Shown in pieces: positions 35,092 through 45,653 of a DNA stretch of 64,000 nt. The stretch's first letter is position 1. Every line of letters begins with the position of its first letter. Both the position numbers and the translations under genes were made by a program. Under the pieces are notes generated by a model. It was given only the letters and a program-made list of their open reading frames with translations, had not been told where the DNA came from and did not search any database. This DNA is from an uncultured Bacteroidales bacterium (lineage in GTDB: Bacteria; Bacteroidota; Bacteroidia; Bacteroidales; Lentimicrobiaceae): positions 1-64,000 of the forward strand of contig CALCQV010000006.1 in NCBI GenBank assembly GCA_937894795.1. The letters are read 5' to 3'.

Positions 35092-37035
35092 CTATTTTCC
35101 TAAAATAATCTTGATTATTCTGGATTCTGATAAGCTTTGCACTTTGAGAATATAAATCCCATTCTCAATAAATGAAAGATCTATCACAGAATTATTGCAG
35201 TTGCCCCCTTTCTCCAGAATAGATTTTCCGGTTAAATCACTTAGTGAAAAACCTATCAATAAATCATCTGAATCGATATAAATTATACCATTTGCCGAGG
35301 GATTTGGATATACATTTATGTTATGAACTGAAACCTCTTTAACACCAATCCCATCATCAACGGTAATAAAATCCTCCAGAACAATGGTGTTACTACCTAT
35401 AGGATTTGTGACTATTAATGTTACATCGAATGTCCCTTCATCTGAATATGTAACAACCGGATTGGCTTCAGTGGAAGTTGATGGATTTCCGCCTTCAAAT
35501 GTCCACAACCTGGAAGTGGGTGAACCTCCGGATATATCATAGAACTGAATTGCTGAATTGGGTGTAATCAAAGTATCAGATGAAGAAATGGCAGGGATTG
35601 GAGTCCCATCCCATAGTTTTACATTTAGAGTGGTTGTGGTCTTATCATTAACCACTACATTTTTGACTGTTTTAGGAAGATACCCTTCACCAAAATATGT
35701 AATGTTATAAGTTCCCGCTTTTAACAATCTATGGTAGTTGCCTACTGGCAAATCAGAAAAAACCATACTGCTATCAACATCGTGACCTCCAATGAATACC
35801 TGACAACTAATTGGCTCACCTGTAATAGTATCTGTTACAATTCCACGAATACCATATAATGCTTGTTCCATGTAATTCAACATAGAGCGATTGTTATAGT
35901 TCCAGAAATTTATTAACTGATTAACCGGCAGTAATTTAGTAGCTGACACTTCAAGTGTAACTTCTCTACATTGGTGGAAGTAATTCATGTAATCCTGCCT
36001 CCCTCCTGATATAGTATACCAGACATAACCATTCGTAATACCATTCTGCAGATCTGTAAAGTACCCATTTGGGGAGTTAACGTGGACAGTATCTGCGTAT
36101 TCACGACTAACAAATCTCCACCAGACATCATCAGCTGTGAGCTTGCTCCAGGTATCCCATGGATAATTGGCTACCTCGGCACCTCCATGGAAATTAGCCG
36201 ATAAAACAAAGTTCCTGTTTTCTGCAAAATTCATAAATGCCACAGTTTCAGCCTGCCATTCTTCACCATCAGGATGAGGTCCATCATTGGGATCAGGATC
36301 AGGATAATTTCTGTTTAAATCTATATAGTTTGCATTATATCGGGTTGCCCCATTCACTGAGTTATTTCCGCCGGCATATGTCCCGTCAGGATTAGCAAGC
36401 GGATTAATCCAGATATCCATATTATTGACCATGTTTGTTATTCTTTCGTCAATCCCATAATTGAGCAGCAGATGGTCAATTAAATGCAGTGTCAGTATAT
36501 ATCCCGTAGTCTCATCTCCATGAATGGATGAAGTATATAGGAATTCAGGCTCATCCTCTTCTAATCCTACATTATCACTTATTCTTGCAACTATAATAAG
36601 TCTATTCTCAACCGTTGTACCAATGGTATCAATATCACAGATAGATGGAAAATTTGTCGCAAAATCCTGCATGATCTGAAGATAAGCACCATAAGTAGGA
36701 TAATAATTCCAATCAAGTACTTCTCTAGGAGAATCAGACATTTGTACTTTTATGAGCTCACTTGGCTTTTGAAGCTTGAAGAAATTAAAATCAAAGCCGG
36801 CTTTAAGGTTATTAAACTCTTTTTCAGATGCGTATGCATAGACATCACTACCCATTATCTTATCAATGCTGATTATCCTTGTAAGCTTTTCAGCATCATT
36901 TACTGCATTCTCCAGGCGGAAATAAATTTCGCCCTTCTGTTCAAAAACATCCTTAGAATCATATTCCGATAATGGGTTTTGTGAAAAACTTAAAATTGAG
37001 ATAAATAGTAGTATTGAAGTAAGAATAGTTCTCAT
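35092..37035 (-). CDS. Secreted M14 zinc carboxypeptidase with PKD and T9SS sorting domains
   Basis: 647 residues. Signal peptide (LTSILLFISILSFSQ). M14 domain ~120-380: SSIHGDETTGY (HxxE zinc), WINPLANPDG, DLNRNYPDPDP, NFHGGAEV (third zinc ligand) and REVTLEVSATK (catalytic Glu). Then a CarboxypepD_reg-like domain (GIRGIVTDTITGEPI), a PKD domain (SPTSRLWTFEGGNPST) and a type A T9SS sorting domain (VYPNPSANG ... IIKIILGK). Secreted to the outside. It starts 8 bp after dapA, in the DUF6913-dapA unit. Confidence 0.93.
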   Translation of the reverse strand: MRTILTSILLFISILSFSQNPLSEYDSKDVFEQKGEIYFRLENAVNDAEKLTRIISIDKIMGSDVYAYASEKEFNNLKAGFDFNFFKLQKPSELIKVQMSDSPREVLDWNYYPTYGAYLQIMQDFATNFPSICDIDTIGTTVENRLIIVARISDNVGLEEDEPEFLYTSSIHGDETTGYILTLHLIDHLLLNYGIDERITNMVNNMDIWINPLANPDGTYAGGNNSVNGATRYNANYIDLNRNYPDPDPNDGPHPDGEEWQAETVAFMNFAENRNFVLSANFHGGAEVANYPWDTWSKLTADDVWWRFVSREYADTVHVNSPNGYFTDLQNGITNGYVWYTISGGRQDYMNYFHQCREVTLEVSATKLLPVNQLINFWNYNNRSMLNYMEQALYGIRGIVTDTITGEPISCQVFIGGHDVDSSMVFSDLPVGNYHRLLKAGTYNITYFGEGYLPKTVKNVVVNDKTTTTLNVKLWDGTPIPAISSSDTLITPNSAIQFYDISGGSPTSRLWTFEGGNPSTSTEANPVVTYSDEGTFDVTLIVTNPIGSNTIVLEDFITVDDGIGVKEVSVHNINVYPNPSANGIIYIDSDDLLIGFSLSDLTGKSILEKGGNCNNSVIDLSFIENGIYILKVQSLSESRIIKIILGK

Positions 37036-37043
37036 TTGGAATA

Positions 37044-37943
37044 TTAGTTTTCGATTCCTTTTTCCTTTAACTCATTAATGAGATTGACGATGCTATTTTG
37101 AGTTGCTTTGTTTACTTTTACTATAGGTAAACGCAAGTGATTAAGCACTATCTTCATTTGTTCCAATGCTGCTTTTATGCCTCCCGGACTTCCATCTGCA
37201 AACAGAGCTTCAATAAAAGGCAATAGTTTATAGTGAATATCACGTGCTTCATTTAAATTTCCTTTAAGAGCGGCATTAACCATTGCACTGAAACTTTTGG
37301 GATATGCATTTGCCACGACTGAGATCACACCATTGGCTCCGGCTGCTATTAAAGGCATAGTAAGTGCGTCATCACCTGAAATAACCAAAAATCCCTTAGG
37401 CCTTTGTCTGATAATCTCCATTATTTGCGCAAAATTTCCTGACGCTTCTTTAATTCCTACTATATTATCAAACTCGGCTGCGAGTTGCAATGTTGTCTCA
37501 GGCTTTAAGTTTACACTGGTTCTTCCCGGCACATTATATAAAATTATCGGTAATGGTGTGGAGTATGCAATCTGCCTGAAATGAAGGTATAAACCTCTTT
37601 GAGTAGGTTTATTATAATACGGCGTAACTGAAAGTATGGCATCTATTCCATCATCATCAGTCAGCTTAAGCTGATCAATTACTTCCTGCGTGTTGTTGCC
37701 ACCTACTCCAACAACTATAGGAACCCGATCATCAATTACTTCTTTGGCAAATTCAATCAGTGCCTTTTTCTCATCCTTTGAAAGTGTTGATGCTTCACCT
37801 GTTGTGCCCAGCACCACCAGATAATTAACTCCCTTGGTAATAGTGTATTCAATAAGCTTTTCAAATGATCCGAAATCAATGCTTCCTTGTTTGTGAAATG
37901 GAGTTACTAAGGCTACCCCTGTCCCTATTAGTTTTTTTTTCAT
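37044..37943 (-). CDS. dapA: 4-hydroxy-tetrahydrodipicolinate synthase
   Basis: 299 residues, TIM barrel of the DHDPS family. GTTGEASTL near 45, ILYNVPGRTS with the catalytic Tyr, IVGIKEASGN with the Schiff-base Lys, and ISGDDALT. It condenses pyruvate and aspartate semialdehyde in lysine/DAP synthesis. It follows DUF6913 by 2 bp. Confidence 0.95.
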   Translation of the reverse strand: MKKKLIGTGVALVTPFHKQGSIDFGSFEKLIEYTITKGVNYLVVLGTTGEASTLSKDEKKALIEFAKEVIDDRVPIVVGVGGNNTQEVIDQLKLTDDDGIDAILSVTPYYNKPTQRGLYLHFRQIAYSTPLPIILYNVPGRTSVNLKPETTLQLAAEFDNIVGIKEASGNFAQIMEIIRQRPKGFLVISGDDALTMPLIAAGANGVISVVANAYPKSFSAMVNAALKGNLNEARDIHYKLLPFIEALFADGSPGGIKAALEQMKIVLNHLRLPIVKVNKATQNSIVNLINELKEKGIEN

Positions 37944-37945
37944 GG

Positions 37946-38536
37946 TTAATAAGGTTGGTCTGTTTTTGGTGTTTTTGCTTGGTTCTCTGAAATAAATTCC
38001 AAATTATCAGTGTAATGAACTATTTGGTCGATTAGTTCCTGACTATCAATATCCAATTTGGTGTCAATCATTATATCATATGGCAATGGCCGGTCATCTA
38101 TCTTTCTGCCCAGCTTAAAATTTGCTTTTGACAGGCATGCAATATAATGTAGGCTGAAATTGTCCGGACTGCTTAAATCAAGCAGTATATCAAATTCCTC
38201 ATTTAAAAACTGTTTAACAAAAGGTGCTGTAGGTCTGAAGAATAGATCCAGGTCTTTTGGCAGCAACAGATCATAAGAAAGCTTGGGGATATAAAATACT
38301 GGAGTCCGGTTATATTGATATAATCCCAATACCTGTACCTTTTTCCCCTTTTCCTGAAGCCCTTTGGTAAATAAACTCACTCTGTTATAATCATCCTCTG
38401 AGTTCAGAAAGTAAATTATTCCAATATTATGGGCATTTTTGAGATTCACAGGCATCTTTCTTCGCGTTACTTTAGTTAACTCAGTACGCAAAAATCGTTT
38501 TCCGAAATATATTCGTATGTTGTTTAAAAAATCCAA
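37946..38536 (-). CDS. DUF6913 family protein
   Basis: 196 residues starting at a TTG codon. It resembles the Bacteroidota DUF6913 family: N-terminal FGKRFLRTELTKVTRRK, NIGIIYFLNSEDDYNRV, YNRTPVFYIPKLSYDLL and DILLDLSSPDNFSLHYIA. No signal peptide or known active site. Its tight coupling to dapA is typical of the family, but its role is unknown. Confidence 0.8.
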   Translation of the reverse strand: MDFLNNIRIYFGKRFLRTELTKVTRRKMPVNLKNAHNIGIIYFLNSEDDYNRVSLFTKGLQEKGKKVQVLGLYQYNRTPVFYIPKLSYDLLLPKDLDLFFRPTAPFVKQFLNEEFDILLDLSSPDNFSLHYIACLSKANFKLGRKIDDRPLPYDIMIDTKLDIDSQELIDQIVHYTDNLEFISENQAKTPKTDQPY

Positions 38537-38627
38537 AGTGCAAGTTGTTTTATTCGTTTTTCCTTAAGGATATTCCCGAAGCCATAAAATTATAAAAACT
38601 AACGGATCGCGCGGTAATAATAATAAA

Positions 38628-39176
38628 TTATTCTTGGGTTCCCTTTTTGACCTTTACAGATATTATCTCACCAATATACATCCTGTGATAATCGTTGTCA
38701 GGATAATGTTTCTGAATAGCAGGAAGTATAAAGTTCTCAGGATTAATGTCCTGAAAATAAATTTTACGACATTCAATTATTATTCGAGCTTCCCTGAAAC
38801 TGATACAATCTGATAAAAACATTGGCGTGAGGTTAACCTCGTCCACTTTATTGCAGTCCCGACCTGAATAGGTACCACAGAAACTAAGCTTACTTCTATA
38901 TTTTTCATCGAAGAAACTACATGTGAACTTATCTTCTGATTCAACAAACTCATAGGTATATCTTTGAGGCCTGATAAAAATAAACATCACAGGTTTATTC
39001 CACAACATTCCCATACTGCCCCAACTTGCAGTCATCGTGTTATATTTATCCGTGTTGCCTGCAGTAATCAACATCCAATCGTTTCCTATCAATTGAATTG
39101 CATTTTCTGCCAGTGTTGAAGGCTTAATCTCAATGAAATCCGGATATGATGTTTCTGTATTAATTTCTTCTGCCAT
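38628..39176 (-). CDS. Flavin reductase family protein (FMN-binding split barrel)
   Basis: 182 residues. Flavin reductase-like split barrel: TAGNTDKYNTMTASWGSMGMLW, MFIFIRPQRYTYEFV (NAD(P)H/FMN region) and FCGTYSGRDCNKVDE. It probably binds FMN; the partner oxygenase or substrate is unknown. It starts 25 bp after the peptide-binding protein stop on the same strand. Confidence 0.88.
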   Translation of the reverse strand: MAEEINTETSYPDFIEIKPSTLAENAIQLIGNDWMLITAGNTDKYNTMTASWGSMGMLWNKPVMFIFIRPQRYTYEFVESEDKFTCSFFDEKYRSKLSFCGTYSGRDCNKVDEVNLTPMFLSDCISFREARIIIECRKIYFQDINPENFILPAIQKHYPDNDYHRMYIGEIISVKVKKGTQE

Positions 39177-39201
39177 AACGTCTATATTTTATGCTCTTTC
39201 A

Positions 39202-40857
39202 TTAATGTACTTGCTTGTTAACCTTGACCACTCTTTTCAGGTCAAGAAGATTCATTGGATTAGAACCAAGATTATAAATCTGTTTACCGGTAAAACGTAG
39301 AACCTGATCGTAAAATAGTATTACTACCGGCGACTTTTCCATCATTACACTGTCCATCATTCCATATAATTTATAACGAATGGAATCATTTGTTTCATTA
39401 ATTGATTCTCTGTACAATTTATCAAATTCCCTGTCAGCGAATTGAGTGTAATTTGGACCAGCAGGACTTTTATTCGAAGAGTAGAACAATGACAGGTAGT
39501 TTTCGGCATCAGGATAATCTGCTATCCACGAACCTCTGAAAAATGCAACCCTTGCCTGAGCAATATTTTCTCTCAGTGTTCCGGGAGGGGAAACATCAAT
39601 TTTTATATCAAATCCTATTTGAGTAAGCTGGCTTTGAATAAACTGACTGATATCCAAATATGATGCGTTTGTTGAGATTGTTATAGCCGGTAATCCTTTG
39701 CCGTCCGGATAACCGGCTTCTTCAAGTAGTCTGGATGCCAATGCCGGGTCATATTTATATCCATAACCTGCATTTGCATTATAACCCGGGAGTCCAGCAG
39801 GAATAATGCCTTCCGTACCGGGTTCCCCAATTCGGTTTCTTAAATACCGAATCATCTTTTCCCTATCGAATCCCACATTTATTGCTTTACGGATTCTTAT
39901 ATCCTGCAAAGGGTTATTCTTAAGTACCTGGTTATTCTTATCGTACACAATACCAAGGTATTCTGTATTCAAATATGGCTGTGTAATGAGGTTTACCTTA
40001 TCCTGATATTTCTTCTTAAGATCACCGGCAGGACTGAGCAACTCATCTTTATAACTGGCATCAAGTCCCGACATAAAATCCAGGTTGCCTTTAATAAATT
40101 CCAGAAATGCTGATTGTTTATCAATGATAAATGTAATGGATACCGCATCAAGATATGGAAGTCTCTTACCCGATGAATCTCTCTCAAAATATTCAGGATT
40201 CTTCACTAATACCATTTTTACCGCCTCTTTAAGCATCTTAAACCTGAAAGGCCCGGTACCAACAGGATTTACCCGAAACTCCTCACCGTAAAAATCAATT
40301 GCTTCTTTCGGCACTATTGAGCAATATTGCATGCTTAGCATTCCGGCAAAGGGAGGAAATGGTTGTTTTAATTTTATCTCTACTATACTGTCGTTTATAG
40401 CTACAATGTGCTTGGTACCATCATTGTCTTTAACATGGTTCATTATCCATGCACCGGGTGAGGCTAATTTTTCATCAGCCAATCGTTTAAGACTATACAC
40501 CACATCATCTGCGATAACCTGTCGGCCTTTGCTGCCGGCAAAAACCGGAGAATTATGGAAATAAACATCCCTCCGCAAAATGAAAGTATATGTTGTTCCA
40601 TCATCTGAAATCTCCCATTTGCGTGCAATACAGGGCCGGATTTGCAATAAACTATCGAGTTGGACTAATCCATTATACAATTGGTTAACTACCCAAATAT
40701 TAGCCTGATTCCTCGCAAATGCAGGATCCAGAGATGTGATCCCTGATGATTCATTATATTTAAAAACAGTGAGTTCACTATCTTGTTGTTCTAATGTATG
40801 ACAGCCTGACAGAAGGATTAGTATAAACAGTAAGAAATATCCGGTTTTGCTTTTCAT
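39202..40857 (-). CDS. ABC transporter oligopeptide-binding lipoprotein (SBP family 5)
   Basis: 551 residues. Lipobox LLSGC at the N-terminus; the SBP_bac_5 pattern follows (NESSGITSLDPAFARNQ, VNQLYNGLVQLD, WEISDDGTTYTFILR, DVVYSLKRL, NPVGTGPFRF, RKAINVGFDREKMI, LLEEAGYPDGKGLP). Binds oligopeptides or a similar ligand. No permease or ATPase gene is beside it, so the transporter must be elsewhere. The two secreted peptidases nearby could feed it; that link is inference. Confidence 0.93.
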   Translation of the reverse strand: MKSKTGYFLLFILILLSGCHTLEQQDSELTVFKYNESSGITSLDPAFARNQANIWVVNQLYNGLVQLDSLLQIRPCIARKWEISDDGTTYTFILRRDVYFHNSPVFAGSKGRQVIADDVVYSLKRLADEKLASPGAWIMNHVKDNDGTKHIVAINDSIVEIKLKQPFPPFAGMLSMQYCSIVPKEAIDFYGEEFRVNPVGTGPFRFKMLKEAVKMVLVKNPEYFERDSSGKRLPYLDAVSITFIIDKQSAFLEFIKGNLDFMSGLDASYKDELLSPAGDLKKKYQDKVNLITQPYLNTEYLGIVYDKNNQVLKNNPLQDIRIRKAINVGFDREKMIRYLRNRIGEPGTEGIIPAGLPGYNANAGYGYKYDPALASRLLEEAGYPDGKGLPAITISTNASYLDISQFIQSQLTQIGFDIKIDVSPPGTLRENIAQARVAFFRGSWIADYPDAENYLSLFYSSNKSPAGPNYTQFADREFDKLYRESINETNDSIRYKLYGMMDSVMMEKSPVVILFYDQVLRFTGKQIYNLGSNPMNLLDLKRVVKVNKQVH

Positions 40858-40929
40858 AACATTTGACTCCCATAGGCAAATGTATTACAAAAAAGATTGT
40901 GTCTGATCTATCTGTGGCCTCTTTAATAG

Positions 40930-40937
40930 TATATTTG
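40930..40937 (+). promoter_or_regulatory. -7 box of the M1 peptidase
   Basis: TATATTTG matches TAnnTTTG, 20 bp before the ATG at 40958; no TTG box at the proper distance. Confidence 0.45.
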
Positions 40938-40957
40938 AACTTTCTAACACTTAAATT

Positions 40958-42940
40958 ATGAAAAAGAATTTTACTCTTTTAATCTTGATGAATCTGGTTT
41001 GCTTTAGCCTGTTTGCTCAGGATTTCAGTAATATGAGAGGTAGTGAGATCTGTGCTACACGAAAGCAGAATAACCTTACGCCATATGTATTATCATCACC
41101 CAATTCACCACGTCACTCTTTTGATGTATTGAACTATAGTCTTGATCTCGACATATTTAATTGCTATATATCACCTTATCCCAAAAGTTTCTCGGGAACC
41201 AATACTGTAACTTTTAAGGTTGACAGTACTTTATCCTCCATTGTGCTGAATGCGGTGAATAGTTCCATCGAAGTTGAATCAGTTGGAGGTGCAGGAACAT
41301 CCTTTAACCATCAGCTTAACAGGTTGCAAATTAATCTTGACAGGACATATCAGCCCGGAGAAATTGCAGAAGTTATAATAAACTATAACCATCTGAATGT
41401 GACTGATAATGCCTTTTATGTAAGCAATGGTTTTGTTTTTACTGATGCCGAACCCCAGGGGGCACGCAAGTGGTTTCCTTGCTATGATGAGCCAAGTGAT
41501 AAGGCAACCCTCGAACTACGGGCCAAAGTGCCTTTGAATGTTAAACTTGGATCAAACGGAAGGCTTGCTGATTCTGTTGTTGTTGCTGATTCCTTATGGT
41601 ACACATGGATTAGTCGTGATCCCATTGCAACATACCTTATGGTAATATCTTCAAAAGTAAATTACAATCTTAATATCGTGAATTGGATTAATCCTGAAGA
41701 TCAAAGTGATACAGTGCCTATACGTTTTTACTATAATCAGGGTGAAAATCCAACTGCCATGAAACAGATGATACTGCCATTAACTGATTTTTATGTCTCA
41801 TTATTTGGCGAGCATCCTTTTGAAAAAAATGGATTTGCTACCGTAGGACCTCAATTTACCTGGGGAGGTATGGAAAATCAAACGCTCACCAGTTTATGCC
41901 CGGGATGCTGGTATTCAAGCCTCATTGCTCATGAATATGCACACCAATGGTTCGGTGATATGATTACTTGTGCTACATGGGCTGATATTTGGCTGAATGA
42001 GGGCTTTGCCACTTATATTGAAGCATTATGGACCGGTGAAGTTTATGGCTTTGATGAATATGTGAATGAAATAGAGTCAAATGCCAATTATTATATGAGC
42101 AATAATCCCGGCTGGGCTATTTCCAACCCTGAATGGGCAATAAATCCTCCCTCAAATAATGTATTGTTTAATTATGCAATTACCTATATGAAGGCATCCT
42201 GCATCCTCTATATGTATAGAAATGTTGTGGGTGATTCCCTTTTCTTTAACAGTATATATGAATATGCTAACGACACCGTGAATTTCAGGTATCAATCGGC
42301 TACTATTCCTGATTTTGTAACAAAAATGAATGAGACCACCGGCCTTGAATTGGACTACTTCTTTGACCAGTGGCTTTATACTCCAAATCATCCGGTCTAT
42401 TTCAACACTTATGATATCATTCAGCTTTCCCAAAACCAGTGGGAGGTAAAATTCAATACTAAGCAAACTCAAACCAATACCGGTTTCTTTAAAATGCCTT
42501 TAGAACTGAGGGTCGCCTTTGCTGAAGGTGATACCATATTTACCGTCATGAATGAGTTCAATGACCAGAACTATTCATTTGTTTTTGATAAACGTCCTCT
42601 TTTATTGCAGTTTGATCCGGATAACAAGATTGTATTAAAAAATGCCACCTTGATTGTTGGCACAACAGAATATCCTGAAAAGGATGAAGCTGTGATAAAG
42701 GTACAGCCTAATCCTTCAGATGGATTATTCAATATAGAATACAATTGCAAACAATCAGCAGTAGTCAATTTGCAGGTTATTTCATCTCAGGGATCGGTAT
42801 TGCTTGACAATAAAATACAAGCTTCTGTTGGTTCAAATAACTTTCCATTGAATCTATCCGGATATGGGAATGGAACTTATTTCTTAAGAATTAGCAATGA
42901 AGATTTCAATTATACCCGGAAGCTGGTAATATTGAAATAG
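40958..42940 (+). CDS. Secreted M1 aminopeptidase with T9SS sorting domain
   Basis: 660 residues. Signal peptide (TLLILMNLVCFSLFAQ), M1 beta domain, exopeptidase motif GGMENQT, zinc motif HEYAHQWFGD (HExxH) with downstream Glu in WLNEGFATYIE. After ~570 a type A T9SS sorting domain (VQPNPSDGLFNIEY ... YTRKLVILK). It trims N-terminal residues from peptides outside the cell. Monocistronic, ended by the terminator at 43011. Confidence 0.94.
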   Translation: MKKNFTLLILMNLVCFSLFAQDFSNMRGSEICATRKQNNLTPYVLSSPNSPRHSFDVLNYSLDLDIFNCYISPYPKSFSGTNTVTFKVDSTLSSIVLNAVNSSIEVESVGGAGTSFNHQLNRLQINLDRTYQPGEIAEVIINYNHLNVTDNAFYVSNGFVFTDAEPQGARKWFPCYDEPSDKATLELRAKVPLNVKLGSNGRLADSVVVADSLWYTWISRDPIATYLMVISSKVNYNLNIVNWINPEDQSDTVPIRFYYNQGENPTAMKQMILPLTDFYVSLFGEHPFEKNGFATVGPQFTWGGMENQTLTSLCPGCWYSSLIAHEYAHQWFGDMITCATWADIWLNEGFATYIEALWTGEVYGFDEYVNEIESNANYYMSNNPGWAISNPEWAINPPSNNVLFNYAITYMKASCILYMYRNVVGDSLFFNSIYEYANDTVNFRYQSATIPDFVTKMNETTGLELDYFFDQWLYTPNHPVYFNTYDIIQLSQNQWEVKFNTKQTQTNTGFFKMPLELRVAFAEGDTIFTVMNEFNDQNYSFVFDKRPLLLQFDPDNKIVLKNATLIVGTTEYPEKDEAVIKVQPNPSDGLFNIEYNCKQSAVVNLQVISSQGSVLLDNKIQASVGSNNFPLNLSGYGNGTYFLRISNEDFNYTRKLVILK

Positions 42941-43010
42941 CTATTGCTGCAACAGAATTAGATTAACCAACAAGGAGTTCAGTTTGCATTAACTGATATT
43001 GAATAAAACA

Positions 43011-43043
43011 AAAAAATCACGCAGTTAATCTGCGTGATTTTTT
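43011..43043. terminator. Bidirectional terminator between M1 peptidase and lon
   Basis: 14-bp perfect stem (43011-43024 with 43030-43043), loop TTAAT; A- and T-runs make the outer pairs, so both convergent genes can use it. Confidence 0.9.
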
Positions 43044-43078
43044 TTAATGATAAGTACTATTAATGCTTAATCCAATAG

Positions 43079-45508
43079 CTAGCTCTTGATTATGGTTTTA
43101 CCGTCCAATGCCAGATTTATTACTTCAATCATCTGTTCAACATAATGGAAGGTTAATCCCTTAATATAGACCGGATTAATATCTTCTATATCCTTTTTGT
43201 TATCCTTAGGAAGTATTATCTCTTTGATTCCTGCGCGTCTGGCGGCGAGTATTTTCTCCTTTATACCTCCAACAGCCAGAACTTTACCGCGAAGTGTGAT
43301 TTCTCCTGTCATGGCAAGTTTTTTTCGCACTTTTTGTTGGGTATAGGCCGATGCAAGGGCTGTAAACATAGTAATCCCGGCTGATGGACCATCTTTTGGA
43401 GTTGCACCCTCAGGGATGTGTATATGTACATTATTTTTTTCGAACATCTCAACCGGTATATTAAGCTTATCACTCTTCGATTTGAGATATTCATAAGCAA
43501 TTGTTGCTGATTCCTTCATAACATCACCCAGGTTACCGGTAATACCTAAAGTACCGGTTCCACGACTAAGGCTGGTTTCAACAAAGAGGATCTCCCCTCC
43601 TACCGGTGTCCATGCTAAACCTGTAACTACTCCCGGCACTTGTATATCATCATCAACCTCATACTTGAACTTTGATATACCGAGAATCTTTGACAAATCA
43701 GCTTCGGTAACTTTAACATTATACTTTTCGCCTGTGACAATGTATCTTGCCTGATGTCTGATTACTTTGGCAATACATTTTTCCAGAGCCCTAACGCCCG
43801 ATTCACGGGTATATTTATCGATTATTGCTTCAATTACCTTCTTTGAAAACTCTACCTGATCAGGTTTAACGCCATGTTCAGCGAGTTGTTTTGGTATCAA
43901 ATGCCTGCGTGCAATCTCAATTTTTTCTTCCAGCAGGTAACCATTGATTTCTATTACTTCCATCCTGTCGCGCAATGCCGGATGGATAGTTGATAAGTTG
44001 TTTGCAGTGGCAATGAACATCACTCTCGACAAGTCATACTCAAGCTCAATGAAGTTGTCATAGAAAGTATTATTCTGTTCAGGATCAAGTACTTCAAGCA
44101 AAGCTGCAGAGGGATCACCATTTATATTAGCACCAATAACCTTATCAATTTCATCAAGGACAAAAACCGGATTTGAAGCTTTGGCCTTTCGAATACTTTG
44201 AAGTACTCTGCCTGGCATTGCTCCGATATAAGTTTTACGGTGTCCTCTGATTTCTGCCTCATCACGTAAACCACCTAACGACATTCTGATATACTGACGG
44301 TTTACGGCTTTTGCTATTGATTTGCCAAGAGAAGTTTTACCAACACCCGGAGGGCCATACAGGCATAAAATTGGTGATTTCATATCACCTTTCAATTTCA
44401 GCACTGCTAGGTATTCAATAATTCGTTCCTTAACTGATTCAAGTCCAAAGTGATCATTATCAAGTATTCTCTTAGCCCTGTTCAGGTTGAAATTATCGGT
44501 TGTATATTCCTGCCAGGGCAAATCAATCAATATTTCGAGGTAATTCAGCTGCATAGAATATTCCATGGCGGCAGGATTAATCCTTTGCAATTTTGACATC
44601 TCCTTTTCAAAAGTTTCAGCCACATTGTCAGGCCATTTCTTATTGGCAGCTTTTTGTTTAAGTTCAGCAATATCGTGCGTGTGCGGATTATCGCCTAACT
44701 CAGCCTGGATTGTCTTGAGTTGTTGATTGAGCAAGAACTCCCTTTGTTGCTTATCAAGGTCTATTTTTACCTTATTCTGTATCTGATTCTTTAACTCTAT
44801 AATCTGCAGTTCCTTTGTCAGCATTCCGAGCACTGTGTTTGCCCGGTCAATCAAATCAGTAATAGTTAGAAGCATCTGCTTTTCTTCCAATGATATGTTG
44901 AGATTTGACGAGATAAAATTTACCAGAAAAACAGGGCTTTCTATGTTTTTGATAGCAAATACACTATCAGAAGGAAGATTTGGTGATAAGTTTATGATCT
45001 GTATTGCCAAATCCTTGATTGACGACATTAGAGCATTGAATTTCTTATCTCTGACAACCTTTTTTGTTTTTTCAAAAGGCAGCACTTTTGCCATGAAATA
45101 TGGATCATCCTGCACCACCTCTTTTATTCTGAACCTTTTCTTGCCCTGGATAATAGCAGTTGTGCTACCATCAGGCATTTGAAGTATTTTAATAATATAA
45201 GCAATAGTGCCTATCTCGTTAAGGTCACTGGCTGTTGGATCCTCTATTTCAAAATCCTTTTGAGCAACTGCGCCAATAATTTTATTACCCTTATAATAAT
45301 CTTTTATAAGCTTGATCGATTTGTCACGGCCAACAGTTATAGGTATGACAACGCCAGGGAAAAGCACGGTATTCCGAAGTGGTAATATTGGCAATATTTC
45401 AGGCACTTCTTCAGCGTTCATAAGCTCTTCATCCCTACTTGTCAGAAGAGGTATAAACTCTGAATCATTTTCTATTAGGTCAGTAAGCCCGAATTTAGTT
45501 TTATTCAT
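43079..45508 (-). CDS. lon: ATP-dependent protease Lon
   Basis: 809 residues. N-terminal LON domain (LPILPLRNTVLFPGVVIPI), AAA+ core with Walker A YGPPGVGKTSLG, Walker B VFVLDEIDK, sensor region, and the C-terminal protease with the catalytic Ser in KDGPSAGIT and Lys in GGIKEKILAA. LonA type, soluble. It degrades misfolded and regulatory proteins. It stands alone on the minus strand. Confidence 0.97.
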   Translation of the reverse strand: MNKTKFGLTDLIENDSEFIPLLTSRDEELMNAEEVPEILPILPLRNTVLFPGVVIPITVGRDKSIKLIKDYYKGNKIIGAVAQKDFEIEDPTASDLNEIGTIAYIIKILQMPDGSTTAIIQGKKRFRIKEVVQDDPYFMAKVLPFEKTKKVVRDKKFNALMSSIKDLAIQIINLSPNLPSDSVFAIKNIESPVFLVNFISSNLNISLEEKQMLLTITDLIDRANTVLGMLTKELQIIELKNQIQNKVKIDLDKQQREFLLNQQLKTIQAELGDNPHTHDIAELKQKAANKKWPDNVAETFEKEMSKLQRINPAAMEYSMQLNYLEILIDLPWQEYTTDNFNLNRAKRILDNDHFGLESVKERIIEYLAVLKLKGDMKSPILCLYGPPGVGKTSLGKSIAKAVNRQYIRMSLGGLRDEAEIRGHRKTYIGAMPGRVLQSIRKAKASNPVFVLDEIDKVIGANINGDPSAALLEVLDPEQNNTFYDNFIELEYDLSRVMFIATANNLSTIHPALRDRMEVIEINGYLLEEKIEIARRHLIPKQLAEHGVKPDQVEFSKKVIEAIIDKYTRESGVRALEKCIAKVIRHQARYIVTGEKYNVKVTEADLSKILGISKFKYEVDDDIQVPGVVTGLAWTPVGGEILFVETSLSRGTGTLGITGNLGDVMKESATIAYEYLKSKSDKLNIPVEMFEKNNVHIHIPEGATPKDGPSAGITMFTALASAYTQQKVRKKLAMTGEITLRGKVLAVGGIKEKILAARRAGIKEIILPKDNKKDIEDINPVYIKGLTFHYVEQMIEVINLALDGKTIIKS

Positions 45509-45653
45509 AATTGGTTAGTTAATAATCCTGAAAAGTTTAGTCTAAAACAAATGCATACAATATTTGCAATATACCCCGTGGTCAAATACTATGCCATTCT
45601 TGTCGATCAATACGACAGAAGTCATCCGATTAACAAGATAGGTAAAAAAAGGT